DNA of 38,089 nt, taken from the IMG/VR virus record IMGVR_UViG_3300030117_004994, positions 1 to 38,089 of that record, one strand, 5' to 3'. A program made the translations under genes and the position numbers. The stretch comes from a virus. Within the stretch, counting starts at the first letter, position 1, and the number at the start of each line of letters is the position of its first letter. Below the pieces are notes generated by a model that saw only the letters and a list, made by a program, of their open reading frames with translations, was not told the origin of the DNA and did no database searches. Of the stretch, positions 8,432 to 14,324 are shown in pieces.

Positions 8432-8679
8432 TAGATAAAAAGATTTCAGTAGGCTCAATACTTACAATAGTAACCGCAGCAACAACAGTTGTGTATATGC
8501 ACGCTCAAGATAGTACAAAATTAGAAAATTTAGAGATAAAACAAGAACAAACAGTTAAAAGAGTCCAAAAAACTGAAGAAGATATAGTAAATTTAAAGGT
8601 TGGGGTAGCTAAAATAGAAACTCAACTTGATAATAGGTTTGATAGGATAGAAGAATTACTCTTCGAGCTTAGCGACTAG
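8428..8679 (+). CDS. Small single-pass membrane protein with coiled coil
   Basis: The 83-aa protein has an N-terminal hydrophobic helix (about residues 7-25, VGSILTIVTAATTVVYMHA) followed by a heptad-rich coiled coil to the C-terminus. This layout is seen in phage lysis accessory and membrane-anchored proteins. It overlaps the preceding gene by 4 nt, and its 3' end overlaps by 24 nt the 3' end of the leftward TerS gene. Function unknown. Confidence 0.6.
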   Translation: MIDKKISVGSILTIVTAATTVVYMHAQDSTKLENLEIKQEQTVKRVQKTEEDIVNLKVGVAKIETQLDNRFDRIEELLFELSD

Positions 8680-9324
8680 TTTTTCAGCGGCAATTATTTG
8701 ATTTTTCCACTCTTCCCTCTGTCCGGGTGTAGGTCTACGGTTTTTTAAAGGCTCAACACCTACTTTTTTAGCCCTTTTACGCCAATTATACCACTCTTTC
8801 TGCTTTTTATTGTACTCTTGACGCTTAATCTCATCTTTTATACTTTTATTTAACTCTTTTTTCTCTTTTTTCGCACGTTTTGCTTGATTTTCTTCATTTC
8901 TAGGTGGTAAATCGTGATTTTCCGGCAACTCTTCTACTATATCTACTATAACATCATCTTCTACTATCTCTGCGTCCTCTATATTTTCTACTTTCTTTAA
9001 AAACTTCTCAAAAGGACTATCTACAGTAACATTTATATTCTTTACAAGTTTACCACTATGCTCTAATACTAATCTACCTGCCTGTACATTACCTGCTTTA
9101 GCCTCACGTATCATAGCAGTGAGAACGCTCGGCAACTCTCCACCAAACTCTAACATATACCTATCATATATAGCATCTATAAAATTAGGGTCTCTACGCC
9201 AATGCTTAACACTATCTATAGATACACCTACAGTATTAGACACTTCTTCATTGGTTATACTAGGTATAGAAGCATATAGCTCTATAGCCTTAACTTTAGC
9301 GGGTGATTTGATTATATTGCTCAT
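8656..9324 (-). CDS. Probable terminase small subunit
   Basis: The 222-aa product begins with a homeodomain-like helix-turn-helix (ITNEEVSNTVGVSIDSVKHW, about residues 22-41), as in phBC6A51-type small terminases. An acidic middle (about 125-140) and a very basic coiled C-terminal half (KRAKKEKKELNKSIKDEIKR) follow. TerS binds the packaging site and feeds DNA to TerL. Here it is separated from terL by seven genes and lies on the opposite strand. A transcription regulator is the main alternative. The ATG lies only about 5 nt after a predicted -10 box and has no Shine-Dalgarno, so translation may be leaderless. Confidence 0.65.
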   Translation of the reverse strand: MSNIIKSPAKVKAIELYASIPSITNEEVSNTVGVSIDSVKHWRRDPNFIDAIYDRYMLEFGGELPSVLTAMIREAKAGNVQAGRLVLEHSGKLVKNINVTVDSPFEKFLKKVENIEDAEIVEDDVIVDIVEELPENHDLPPRNEENQAKRAKKEKKELNKSIKDEIKRQEYNKKQKEWYNWRKRAKKVGVEPLKNRRPTPGQREEWKNQIIAAEKLVAKLEE

Positions 9325-9329
9325 ATACT

Positions 9330-9359
9330 AATATACAAATTTTTCAAAGTTATTTTCAA
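9330..9359 (-). promoter_or_regulatory. Candidate promoter for the TerS gene
   Basis: On the minus strand TTGAAA (9359-9354) and TATATT (9335-9330) are separated by 18 bp. The expected start site falls at about the first base of the TerS ATG (9324). The -35 box lies inside one of the three TTTCAAAGTT repeats, so a repeat-binding protein could control it. Confidence 0.45.
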
Positions 9360-9393
9360 AGTTTTTTTGGAAACGGGAAAAAGTTTCAAAGTT
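9342..9393. repeat. Three copies of TTTCAAAGTT
   Basis: Direct repeats occur at 9342-9351, 9354-9363 and 9384-9393, spaced 12 and 30 bp start to start. They overlap the predicted TerS promoter and sit next to the probable small-terminase gene. They are candidates for operator sites, for TerS-binding (pac) sites, or for origin iterons; sequence alone does not decide. Confidence 0.6.
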
Positions 9394-9436
9394 CCATTTT
9401 ACATTTTGTGCGATTCACGACGGGGGACACACTGAT

Positions 9437-9535
9437 ATTTGGCTATCCGGTGCAGGGGGGTGCGCAAGTTCTAAAAAGCCAAATGCGGGCCGTGGTTGCC
9501 CTTTTTAGGGCCAAAAGTGTAAGCACCTGAACTTG
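9437..9535. other. GC-rich nested inverted repeats in the control region
   Basis: ATTTGGC (9437-9443) pairs with GCCAAAT (9478-9484) and CAAGTTC (9465-9471) pairs with GAACTTG (9529-9535). Two alternative short hairpins use GGGC/GCCC (9487-9501) and GCCCT/AGGGC (9498-9511). GGTGC/GCACC words recur. This GC-rich block stands out in an AT-rich intergenic stretch. It may be a packaging site, replication origin or structured RNA. Nothing protein-coding is evident between 9325 and 10168. Confidence 0.4.
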
Positions 9536-9637
9536 GGTATAGGTAGAAAAAAAGCACCGTGAAACAGGCCGTGAAACAACTCTTCAATTTTTGCACGTTT
9601 TGCACGCAAAAAAACTTAATGATATGTAAAAGAATGT

Positions 9638-9666
9638 TTGCATAGAAGTTTAAAAAGTGATATATT
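9638..9666 (+). promoter_or_regulatory. Candidate promoter for the ribozyme-punctuated operon
   Basis: TTGCAT (9638-9643), a 17-bp spacer and TATATT (9661-9666) predict a start near 9672, exactly where a stem-loop begins (AATGTC/GACATT). The -35 hexamer and spacing match the candidate terL promoter. It is the best promoter before the plus-strand genes that begin at 10169. Confidence 0.55.
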
Positions 9667-9671
9667 CTTTT

Positions 9672-10014
9672 AATGTCGACGATGACATTGTTGCTTTTTG
9701 AGACAAATATTAAGAGATTTAGAGAAAATATCCGTCGAGAGACGGGGATTAGGGGAGCAGATGAAAAAAAGGTCAAAACGGAAATGGACAAATCTCAATG
9801 CCGAAAAACCAAATTACAGCAGATTGACACAAACACGGTAGAACAGCGGATATGACAGGTACGGAAAACCACCTTACCGACGGCGGAAAAGGTCTTAAGA
9901 TTAAATTAGCAACGATATAGAAAAGTTACTACCCCTTACGAGGGGGACAACCTAAACGCGAGGGCGAGGACAACCGGCAATGCCGATAGTAACCAAAGGT
10001 AACGACAAGTTACC
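9672..10014 (+). ncRNA. Candidate structured leader RNA upstream of the first ribozyme
   Basis: From the predicted transcription start the strand folds repeatedly. AATGTC/GACATT (9672-9689) comes first. CCGTC-GAGA-GACGG (9732-9745) has a GNRA loop. GAGATTT 9714-9720 pairs with AAATCTC 9790-9796. ACCTT/AAGGT encloses CCG/CGG (9871-9893). CCCCT-TACG-AGGGG (9932-9945) has a UNCG-type loop, and CGGC-AAT-GCCG spans 9975-9985. GTTACTA 9925-9931 pairs with TAGTAAC 9987-9993, enclosing the last two, and GGTAAC/GTTACC (9998-10014) follows. No convincing gene is present. Cleavage by the first hammerhead would release this leader as a separate RNA of about 445 nt. Helices were found by eye; no known RNA family was recognised. 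Confidence 0.5.
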
Positions 10015-10047
10015 GAGATAATATTTTTATTCTTTTTATTTTGTAAA

Positions 10048-10122
10048 GTTCAACTGATGAGACTTCAAGAGTCGAAACCGTCAAAGGCTACAACAACAGT
10101 ATAAACAACGGCGGTCTTGAAC
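10048..10122 (+). ncRNA. Hammerhead ribozyme 1 (type I)
   Basis: Stem I is GTTCAA (10048-10053) with TTGAAC (10117-10122). The core CTGATGA (10054-10060) and GAAA (10074-10077) flank stem II GACT-TCAAG-AGTC. Stem III is ACCGTC (10077-10082) with GGCGGT (10110-10115, one G-U pair). Cleavage is expected after C10116. It is unusual in having a 27-nt unstructured loop on stem III where the others have tight loops. The cut would leave a 52-nt leader before ATG 10169 containing CAAC repeats and two small hairpins. Confidence 0.9.
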
Positions 10123-10168
10123 AGTGCAACAACGCACAACAACAACAAACAACCGCAAACGCGGTAGA

Positions 10169-10681
10169 ATGGAAAATAAAATGATAAATAAGATAAATAA
10201 CTCTAAAGTTAACAAAGCAACTAAAACTATAGAAGCAAACTTAAACACAGTGATTGTATTGCCAAACGGTATTAAAATCACTTGTAGTGCCGTAACGAAT
10301 AGTTCTTCGGATATGTTCGGAAGCACTTCAACGGTAATAGGGTCTAGAGTCTACATAACAGAAAATAAAGACTCTTTAAAAGAATGCGGTTTGAGTTGGT
10401 CAGCCGGTCAGTGTGTCGAAGTTAGGCACAATATACAAGGGCTAGCGGAAAGGACACAAGTTGACTTGAGAGACCCGGAAAAGGTAAAACGTAACGAGGA
10501 CGGAACGTTTACAAAAACGGGGGAGCAAAGCACACACGCAATTACTACAGAAAAAGAGCGAGGTTGTACGGACGCACAGACAACTGTTAAAACTCGCGAC
10601 AATTTCACAAACACAAGCGGTGCGGGTGTGATACCGGAAAGAGTGGTCATCAACCATACAAAAGCCGGTAAACAGTCATAG
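10169..10681 (+). CDS. Unknown protein, first gene of the ribozyme-punctuated operon
   Basis: I choose ATG 10169 (170 aa), since the longer upstream reading from GTG 10124 would be translated from the CAAC-rich hairpin leader. ATG 10181 is another option; neither has a strong Shine-Dalgarno. The product is hydrophilic. It has a beta-rich core LPNGIKITCSAVTNSSSDMF around residues 33-52 and a Thr-, Lys- and Glu-rich C-terminal half that looks disordered. The stop TAG (10679-10681) shares its last base with hammerhead 2. Codons are rich in CpG, unlike the structural genes. No function recognised. Confidence 0.65.
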   Translation: MENKMINKINNSKVNKATKTIEANLNTVIVLPNGIKITCSAVTNSSSDMFGSTSTVIGSRVYITENKDSLKECGLSWSAGQCVEVRHNIQGLAERTQVDLRDPEKVKRNEDGTFTKTGEQSTHAITTEKERGCTDAQTTVKTRDNFTNTSGAGVIPERVVINHTKAGKQS

Positions 10682-10743
10682 TTCAACTGAAGAGACCTAA
10701 TGGTCGAAACACCGAATGTTGCGAAACGTGCGGTGTCTTGGAC
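10681..10743 (+). ncRNA. Hammerhead ribozyme 2 (type I, CTGAAGA core variant)
   Basis: Stem I is GTTCAA/TTGGAC (one G-U pair), stem II GACC-TAAT-GGTC, and GAAA is at 10706-10709. Stem III is ACACCG/CGGTGT, then a mismatch, then ATGTT/AACGT capped by a GCGA tetraloop. Cleavage is expected after C10737. The core reads CTGAAGA: only position 7 differs from consensus, and position 7 is the one hammerhead core position known to tolerate any base. The cut leaves 39 nt before ATG 10777. Confidence 0.9.
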
Positions 10744-10776
10744 AGGAAACAAAAACAACGTAAAGGAACATAAGAT

Positions 10777-11022
10777 ATGCAAATTACAAAACTACAGGCC
10801 GGAAACGGTAAAGCGGTAAATTTGAACACTCTCAATATTTCAGACGTACCGCAAGATAACATAACCGAAAACACGCTCGAGTTATTACGTAAGACGGCGG
10901 ACAATAAGTTATATTGGTATAGAAACGCAACAATCGTAGAAATTATATTCTCACGGTTATTTCGTAAGATTGGTTATATGCCTGTTATAACGGTAAAGAA
11001 GTTTAGACGCAAAAGTTATTAA
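10777..11022 (+). CDS. Small protein of unknown function (81 aa)
   Basis: It starts behind AAAGGAACATAAGAT, 39 nt after the hammerhead 2 cut site. The N-terminal half is polar (ITKLQAGNGKAVNLNTLN). The C-terminal half carries a hydrophobic and basic stretch (ATIVEIIFSRLFRKIGYMP) and ends KKFRRKSY, which suggests membrane or nucleic-acid contact. It is followed after 29 nt by a 27-aa gene on the same predicted RNA segment. Function not recognised. Confidence 0.65.
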   Translation: MQITKLQAGNGKAVNLNTLNISDVPQDNITENTLELLRKTADNKLYWYRNATIVEIIFSRLFRKIGYMPVITVKKFRRKSY

Positions 11023-11051
11023 TTATTACGTTAACAAAGGAAAGGAACACT

Positions 11052-11135
11052 ATGTTTGAATTTGTACTGATAAACCCGTTTACCTACGTTTTGGCGTTTT
11101 GGTTGGGGGTTGCTGTATATTCACAGTTCAACTGA
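11052..11135 (+). CDS. 27-aa transmembrane mini-protein whose stop lies inside a ribozyme core
   Basis: An ATG behind AAAGGAAAGGAACACT opens a 27-codon frame that is nearly all hydrophobic in the middle (FTYVLAFWLGVAVY), so a single membrane helix is likely. The frame reads through GTTCAA, the 5' strand of hammerhead 3 stem I, and stops at TGA 11133-11135 inside CTGATGA. Good ribosome binding site, size and hydrophobicity support a real gene. The overlap means that a terminating ribosome would cover the ribozyme core. Confidence 0.65.
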   Translation: MFEFVLINPFTYVLAFWLGVAVYSQFN

Positions 11136-11190
11136 TGAGCGGTTAAATACCCGAAACACGGAATGTTGCGAAATATACCGTGTCTTGAAC
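11126..11190 (+). ncRNA. Hammerhead ribozyme 3 (type I)
   Basis: Stem I is GTTCAA/TTGAAC and the core is CTGATGA (11132-11138) with GAAA (11153-11156). Stem II is GCGGT-TAAAT-ACCC with one unpaired base on the 5' arm. Stem III is ACACGG/CCGTGT, then A-A mismatch, then ATGTT/AATAT with a GCGA loop. Cleavage is expected after C11184, 36 nt before ATG 11221. Compared with hammerhead 2, ACACCG/CGGTGT became ACACGG/CCGTGT: both strands changed together. Confidence 0.92.
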
Positions 11191-11220
11191 ACTTGACAAT
11201 AAACAAAGGAGATTACGTAA

Positions 11221-11562
11221 ATGACGTACACACTCAAAAGGTATAAAAATAACTTGAAAATTAGCAAACACTTTATCTTTAGTTATAATACAGAAGTTGC
11301 GAAGATTGACATAAAGCACGCTCTTATAATTGTAGATAGAAAATTTTCACCAAGTACGACAAGACACATCAATTATGTTTTATCACAATTCCAAGCAAAT
11401 AATATCAAATTTGACGGAAAACCTGTAAAACCGATTATGTCGTTATGGAAGTGGAAAATCGTACATACGGCTGATTACTTTAAATCAAGTTATATTGATT
11501 ATACAAGTAAAGATACACCAATTACGCCTTATATGCGTGATTCTGTAACTAAACTTATATAA
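11221..11562 (+). CDS. Basic protein of unknown function (113 aa)
   Basis: It starts behind AAAGGAGATTACGTAA, 36 nt after the hammerhead 3 cut. The product is basic and aromatic-rich. A segment with YNTEVAKID (about residues 22-30) and STTRHINYVL (about 44-53) resembles short phage proteins with a Y-x-T-x-VA ... TT-x-x-H-I-N pattern that I recall but cannot assign to a function. It is followed by a long structured untranslated region and hammerhead 4. Confidence 0.65.
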   Translation: MTYTLKRYKNNLKISKHFIFSYNTEVAKIDIKHALIIVDRKFSPSTTRHINYVLSQFQANNIKFDGKPVKPIMSLWKWKIVHTADYFKSSYIDYTSKDTPITPYMRDSVTKLI

Positions 11563-11574
11563 TGTAAACTTACG

Positions 11575-11673
11575 CAGTTGCATGGTTACGTTTCCTTATA
11601 CGCACAAACGCAGTAATTATGTCGTTCGACATTCCTAATTACTCTTTCCTTTTCCATTGTAATTATGCAACTG
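11575..11673 (+). other. Structured 3' untranslated element between a gene and hammerhead 4
   Basis: CAGTTGCAT (11575-11583) and ATGCAACTG (11665-11673) form a perfect 9-bp closing stem. Inside it, GTAATT/AATTAC and ATGTC/GACAT form a second hairpin with a TCCT bulge and GTTC loop. No ORF of note is present. It ends 10 nt before hammerhead 4, so it would be the 3' end region of the preceding processed mRNA. Confidence 0.5.
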
Positions 11674-11683
11674 TTACGTTTTA

Positions 11684-11737
11684 GTTCAACTGATGAGTCC
11701 TGATGGACGAAACACGGTTAATTACCGTGTCTTGGAC
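11684..11737 (+). ncRNA. Hammerhead ribozyme 4 (type I, compact)
   Basis: Stem I is GTTCAA/TTGGAC, core CTGATGA (11690-11696), stem II GTCC-TGAT-GGAC, then GAAA. Stem III is ACACGGT/ACCGTGT, 7 bp with a 5-nt loop. Cleavage is expected after C11731, 39 nt before ATG 11771. This and hammerhead 7 are the most compact copies (54 and 52 nt). Confidence 0.93.
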
Positions 11738-11770
11738 AGATTACTTTAAACAAATGAAAGGACGCAAATT

Positions 11771-12190
11771 ATGATACATTCATCAATTCCTGAATATGAT
11801 TATAGCGAACGTATTACGTTTATACCTTCGCAAACCGGTAATATTTTACAAGAACGGTTAGAGTTATATCAGAACGAATGTTCCGATTTCCGGGCTAAAA
11901 ACATAGTTTCCGCAACTATTGAATGGGACGTAGTTATTTCACAAATGCGAAATCACTTTAAAAACCCGTTTATACAGTTACAATTCACTTGTTACAGACT
12001 TTACGTAGTAACAAACATTGGGACGAAAATACTGTTGCCGGTCGACAAATCGGAGTTTATATTTCCATTGATTGATTCCGTAGAACGGTTTATGGACGAC
12101 GGTGACGCAAACTTATCCGCGTTCCCGGACTTATGTATACACTCAATACATTATGATATAGACAAGAAATATGTAGAGATACGATTATAA
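11771..12190 (+). CDS. Unknown protein (139 aa)
   Basis: It starts behind GAAAGGACGCAAATT, 39 nt after the hammerhead 4 cut. The sequence is acidic and aromatic, with a region of alternating hydrophobic residues (FIQLQFTCYRLYVVTNIGTK, about residues 58-77) that suggests a beta-sheet domain, and ends YVEIRL. It reaches within 22 nt of hammerhead 5. No family recognised; CpG-rich codons match its neighbours in this operon. Confidence 0.65.
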   Translation: MIHSSIPEYDYSERITFIPSQTGNILQERLELYQNECSDFRAKNIVSATIEWDVVISQMRNHFKNPFIQLQFTCYRLYVVTNIGTKILLPVDKSEFIFPLIDSVERFMDDGDANLSAFPDLCIHSIHYDIDKKYVEIRL

Positions 12191-12212
12191 CAAATTTTTG
12201 TTTGTTGTTGTA

Positions 12213-12276
12213 GTTCAACTGATGAGTCGTTTATCGACGAAACACCGTACGTCGTGAGATGTGCGGTGTCTTGAAC
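12213..12276 (+). ncRNA. Hammerhead ribozyme 5 (type I)
   Basis: Stem I is GTTCAA/TTGAAC, core CTGATGA, stem II GTCG-TTTAT-CGAC, then GAAA. Stem III is ACACCG/CGGTGT plus ACGTC/GATGT with a GTGA tetraloop. Cleavage is expected after C12270, 59 nt before ATG 12330. The upper stem differs from hammerheads 2 and 3 in sequence but keeps length, mismatch position and GNRA loop. Confidence 0.93.
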
Positions 12277-12329
12277 AGAATTACGGTAGTAATTCATAAC
12301 TAAATAAAAAAAACAAATAGGAGATAAAA

Positions 12330-14210
12330 ATGCAAAGAATAAATAAACTTAGCATAAAAACCTTATATGCGAAACGTAACGAAGAGGGCTACATTAATAC
12401 TTTAGAGTTATCAAATGAAGAATTACCGCCCCCGCTCACCACTTTAATAGGTGTGAAATTGTGCTTAATTGAGCAAATATTTGATACAAACGGCACAGTT
12501 GCAGAGAACGTTTTGTGCAGTTCTGAGGTATTTACAACACACAAACAGTTTCAAAAGATTATCGCTGATTTAGTGTCAGAAGATGCTTTTGTTGAAGAAG
12601 TGCGTCATTTGAACAGTTATACGAATATCGTGAAGAGATTCAAAAAAGTTATTCGTTTATACAATTCAAGTAAATATGCAAAAGAACTTGTACACACTTA
12701 CTTTGCGCAACTTTCGTGCGGGCCGGCAAGCGGGTCAATATACAGACGTTATGGTTTTGATTTTGACATTCTTAACTTGCTTGAAAATTCGTACAAAAGC
12801 AGTGGAGGTGTAATTGGCTCAGTAGCAGTGAATAGACACGCGGGTTGGGCGCCTTGTCAAAAAGGCGAATATACCGTACCTTTTGTAAAAAGCGGTAAAT
12901 TCAACAAAATGACAAAAGCGTATATACCTCTAATGATGTTTAAAAACGCTAAGATTGAGTTTTACAAAGGTAAAGACTCAACCGACATCGTTCGCGACAA
13001 CATTATGTATGCGAGTTCAAATATGGCTCTTGCGATGCTTGACGTTTTACACGCAAAAGCAGATACTTTGTCTAGATACAGTAACAGATACGTTATGGCC
13101 GGGACTACGGCATATCAGTATTCTAACAGTACGTTTGTAGTAACTAGCAATGTAACGCACCCAACCAAAGAAGAGCGAGGTTTAGAGTATTGCGGTATGT
13201 GTACTTATTTGCGTGATGATTACCTTGATGATGAGGGTTGTTGTGAATCTTGTAAGGTTGACAATCTTGAAAATCTTATAATGGATTACAGTACAAAACC
13301 AACACCAAGGTATTTTCGCTCAATAAAAGGTAAAATACGTAGTTTTAGTGCGAATCAAGCAAAGTTTACTAAATACTCATATAAGGGGTTTGAACTTGAG
13401 GTAGAGTGCAAGCGTCATGTTTCATCTAAAATGCGAGATATCATAGCCGACGAGATAATGAACATTCGTAGTTCGGACGGATATAAACTGTTTTATGTAA
13501 AACGTGACGGAAGTCTTAATTATGGCTTTGAAATTGTGTCATATCCTATGACATACAATGCCTACAGAAATATCAACTTTAGCAGTATATTTGGTAGGTT
13601 TCAGAAATATTTGAAGTCATTCAATACTGAGACAGCAGGTATGCACTTACACGTTTCGCGTAATTCTATGTCATCTTTGGAGGCTTTCAAAGTTTTGAAA
13701 ATGACGTATGATTACCCGCATTTCACAATGTTGATTAGTCAACGTTCTGTCGACGAACAAAACGAATGGGCTAATTTGAGGTTGAATAACCTTAGTCGTG
13801 TAAAACGCGCAATATTGAGTTATTGGCGTGACGACAACTACAATCCTACACCATACCGTTCTTCGGTAACGAAGTACATTGACGCAACTAGCAACATAAA
13901 ATGCGTTAAGGGTGTTGGCGGCGATAGGGGTGCGTGGAACTTTCAAAACTCGTCAACCATAGAATGCCGTATATTCAAAGGTAATTTGAATCCTACGGCT
14001 TTTATGAAAAATGTCGAATATGTTGAGTCTTTGATAGATTACTGTAAATTAACGTCAATGAGTTCTTTGAGCCTTGGTACGTACGTTGGGTTTGTTAAGT
14101 CAAACACAGTAAAATACCCAAATCTCAACAAATATCTTATAGACCAACGAAAGTCTTTGGCTAAGAGTTTATCGAATCCAAAGCAAATTCCATACGGTCT
14201 TGATAGGTAA
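12330..14210 (+). CDS. Amidoligase (COOH-NH2 ligase, glutamine-synthetase-like fold) with zinc knuckle
   Basis: The 626-aa product has a unique N-terminal region, a four-cysteine zinc knuckle at about residues 288-310 (YCGMC ... CCESC), and then an amidoligase-type domain at about 350-590. Recognisable blocks are GFELEVECK (about 353), VKRDGSLNYGFEIVSYPMT (about 390), AGMHLHVSRN (about 436) and STIECRIFKGNLNP (about 542). These correspond to the ElE, DgSl..g.EivS, HvHv and EfRif.gtln patterns of Amidoligase_2 proteins. Such enzymes join carboxylates to amines using ATP, modifying peptides or proteins. It starts behind AGGAGATAAAA after hammerhead 5. The next gene encodes a class II glutamine amidotransferase, a known partner. 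Confidence 0.8.
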   Translation: MQRINKLSIKTLYAKRNEEGYINTLELSNEELPPPLTTLIGVKLCLIEQIFDTNGTVAENVLCSSEVFTTHKQFQKIIADLVSEDAFVEEVRHLNSYTNIVKRFKKVIRLYNSSKYAKELVHTYFAQLSCGPASGSIYRRYGFDFDILNLLENSYKSSGGVIGSVAVNRHAGWAPCQKGEYTVPFVKSGKFNKMTKAYIPLMMFKNAKIEFYKGKDSTDIVRDNIMYASSNMALAMLDVLHAKADTLSRYSNRYVMAGTTAYQYSNSTFVVTSNVTHPTKEERGLEYCGMCTYLRDDYLDDEGCCESCKVDNLENLIMDYSTKPTPRYFRSIKGKIRSFSANQAKFTKYSYKGFELEVECKRHVSSKMRDIIADEIMNIRSSDGYKLFYVKRDGSLNYGFEIVSYPMTYNAYRNINFSSIFGRFQKYLKSFNTETAGMHLHVSRNSMSSLEAFKVLKMTYDYPHFTMLISQRSVDEQNEWANLRLNNLSRVKRAILSYWRDDNYNPTPYRSSVTKYIDATSNIKCVKGVGGDRGAWNFQNSSTIECRIFKGNLNPTAFMKNVEYVESLIDYCKLTSMSSLSLGTYVGFVKSNTVKYPNLNKYLIDQRKSLAKSLSNPKQIPYGLDR

Positions 14211-14213
14211 TCA

Positions 14214-14278
14214 GTCCAACTGATGATGGGTTTAATACCCGAAACACCGAACGTCGTGAGATGTGCGGTGTCTTGGAC
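14214..14278 (+). ncRNA. Hammerhead ribozyme 6 (type I, stem I covariant)
   Basis: Stem I is GTCCAA/TTGGAC, a fully paired variant of GTTCAA/TTGAAC and so a compensatory change. Core CTGATGA is followed by TGGGT-TTAAT-ACCC, with one extra base on the 5' arm of stem II as in hammerhead 3, then GAAA. Stem III is ACACCG/CGGTGT plus ACGTC/GATGT with a GTGA loop. Cleavage is expected after C14272, 52 nt before ATG 14325. It begins 4 nt after the amidoligase stop. Confidence 0.93.
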
Positions 14279-14324
14279 AATGTAGTTCATAAATAAAATA
14301 AAACATAAATAAGGAGAAAATACA

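Noticed and set aside
9673-9855. 60-codon open frame after the ribozyme-operon promoter
   Set aside because: No ribosome site, low-complexity product, and the bases are accounted for by hairpins of the leader RNA.
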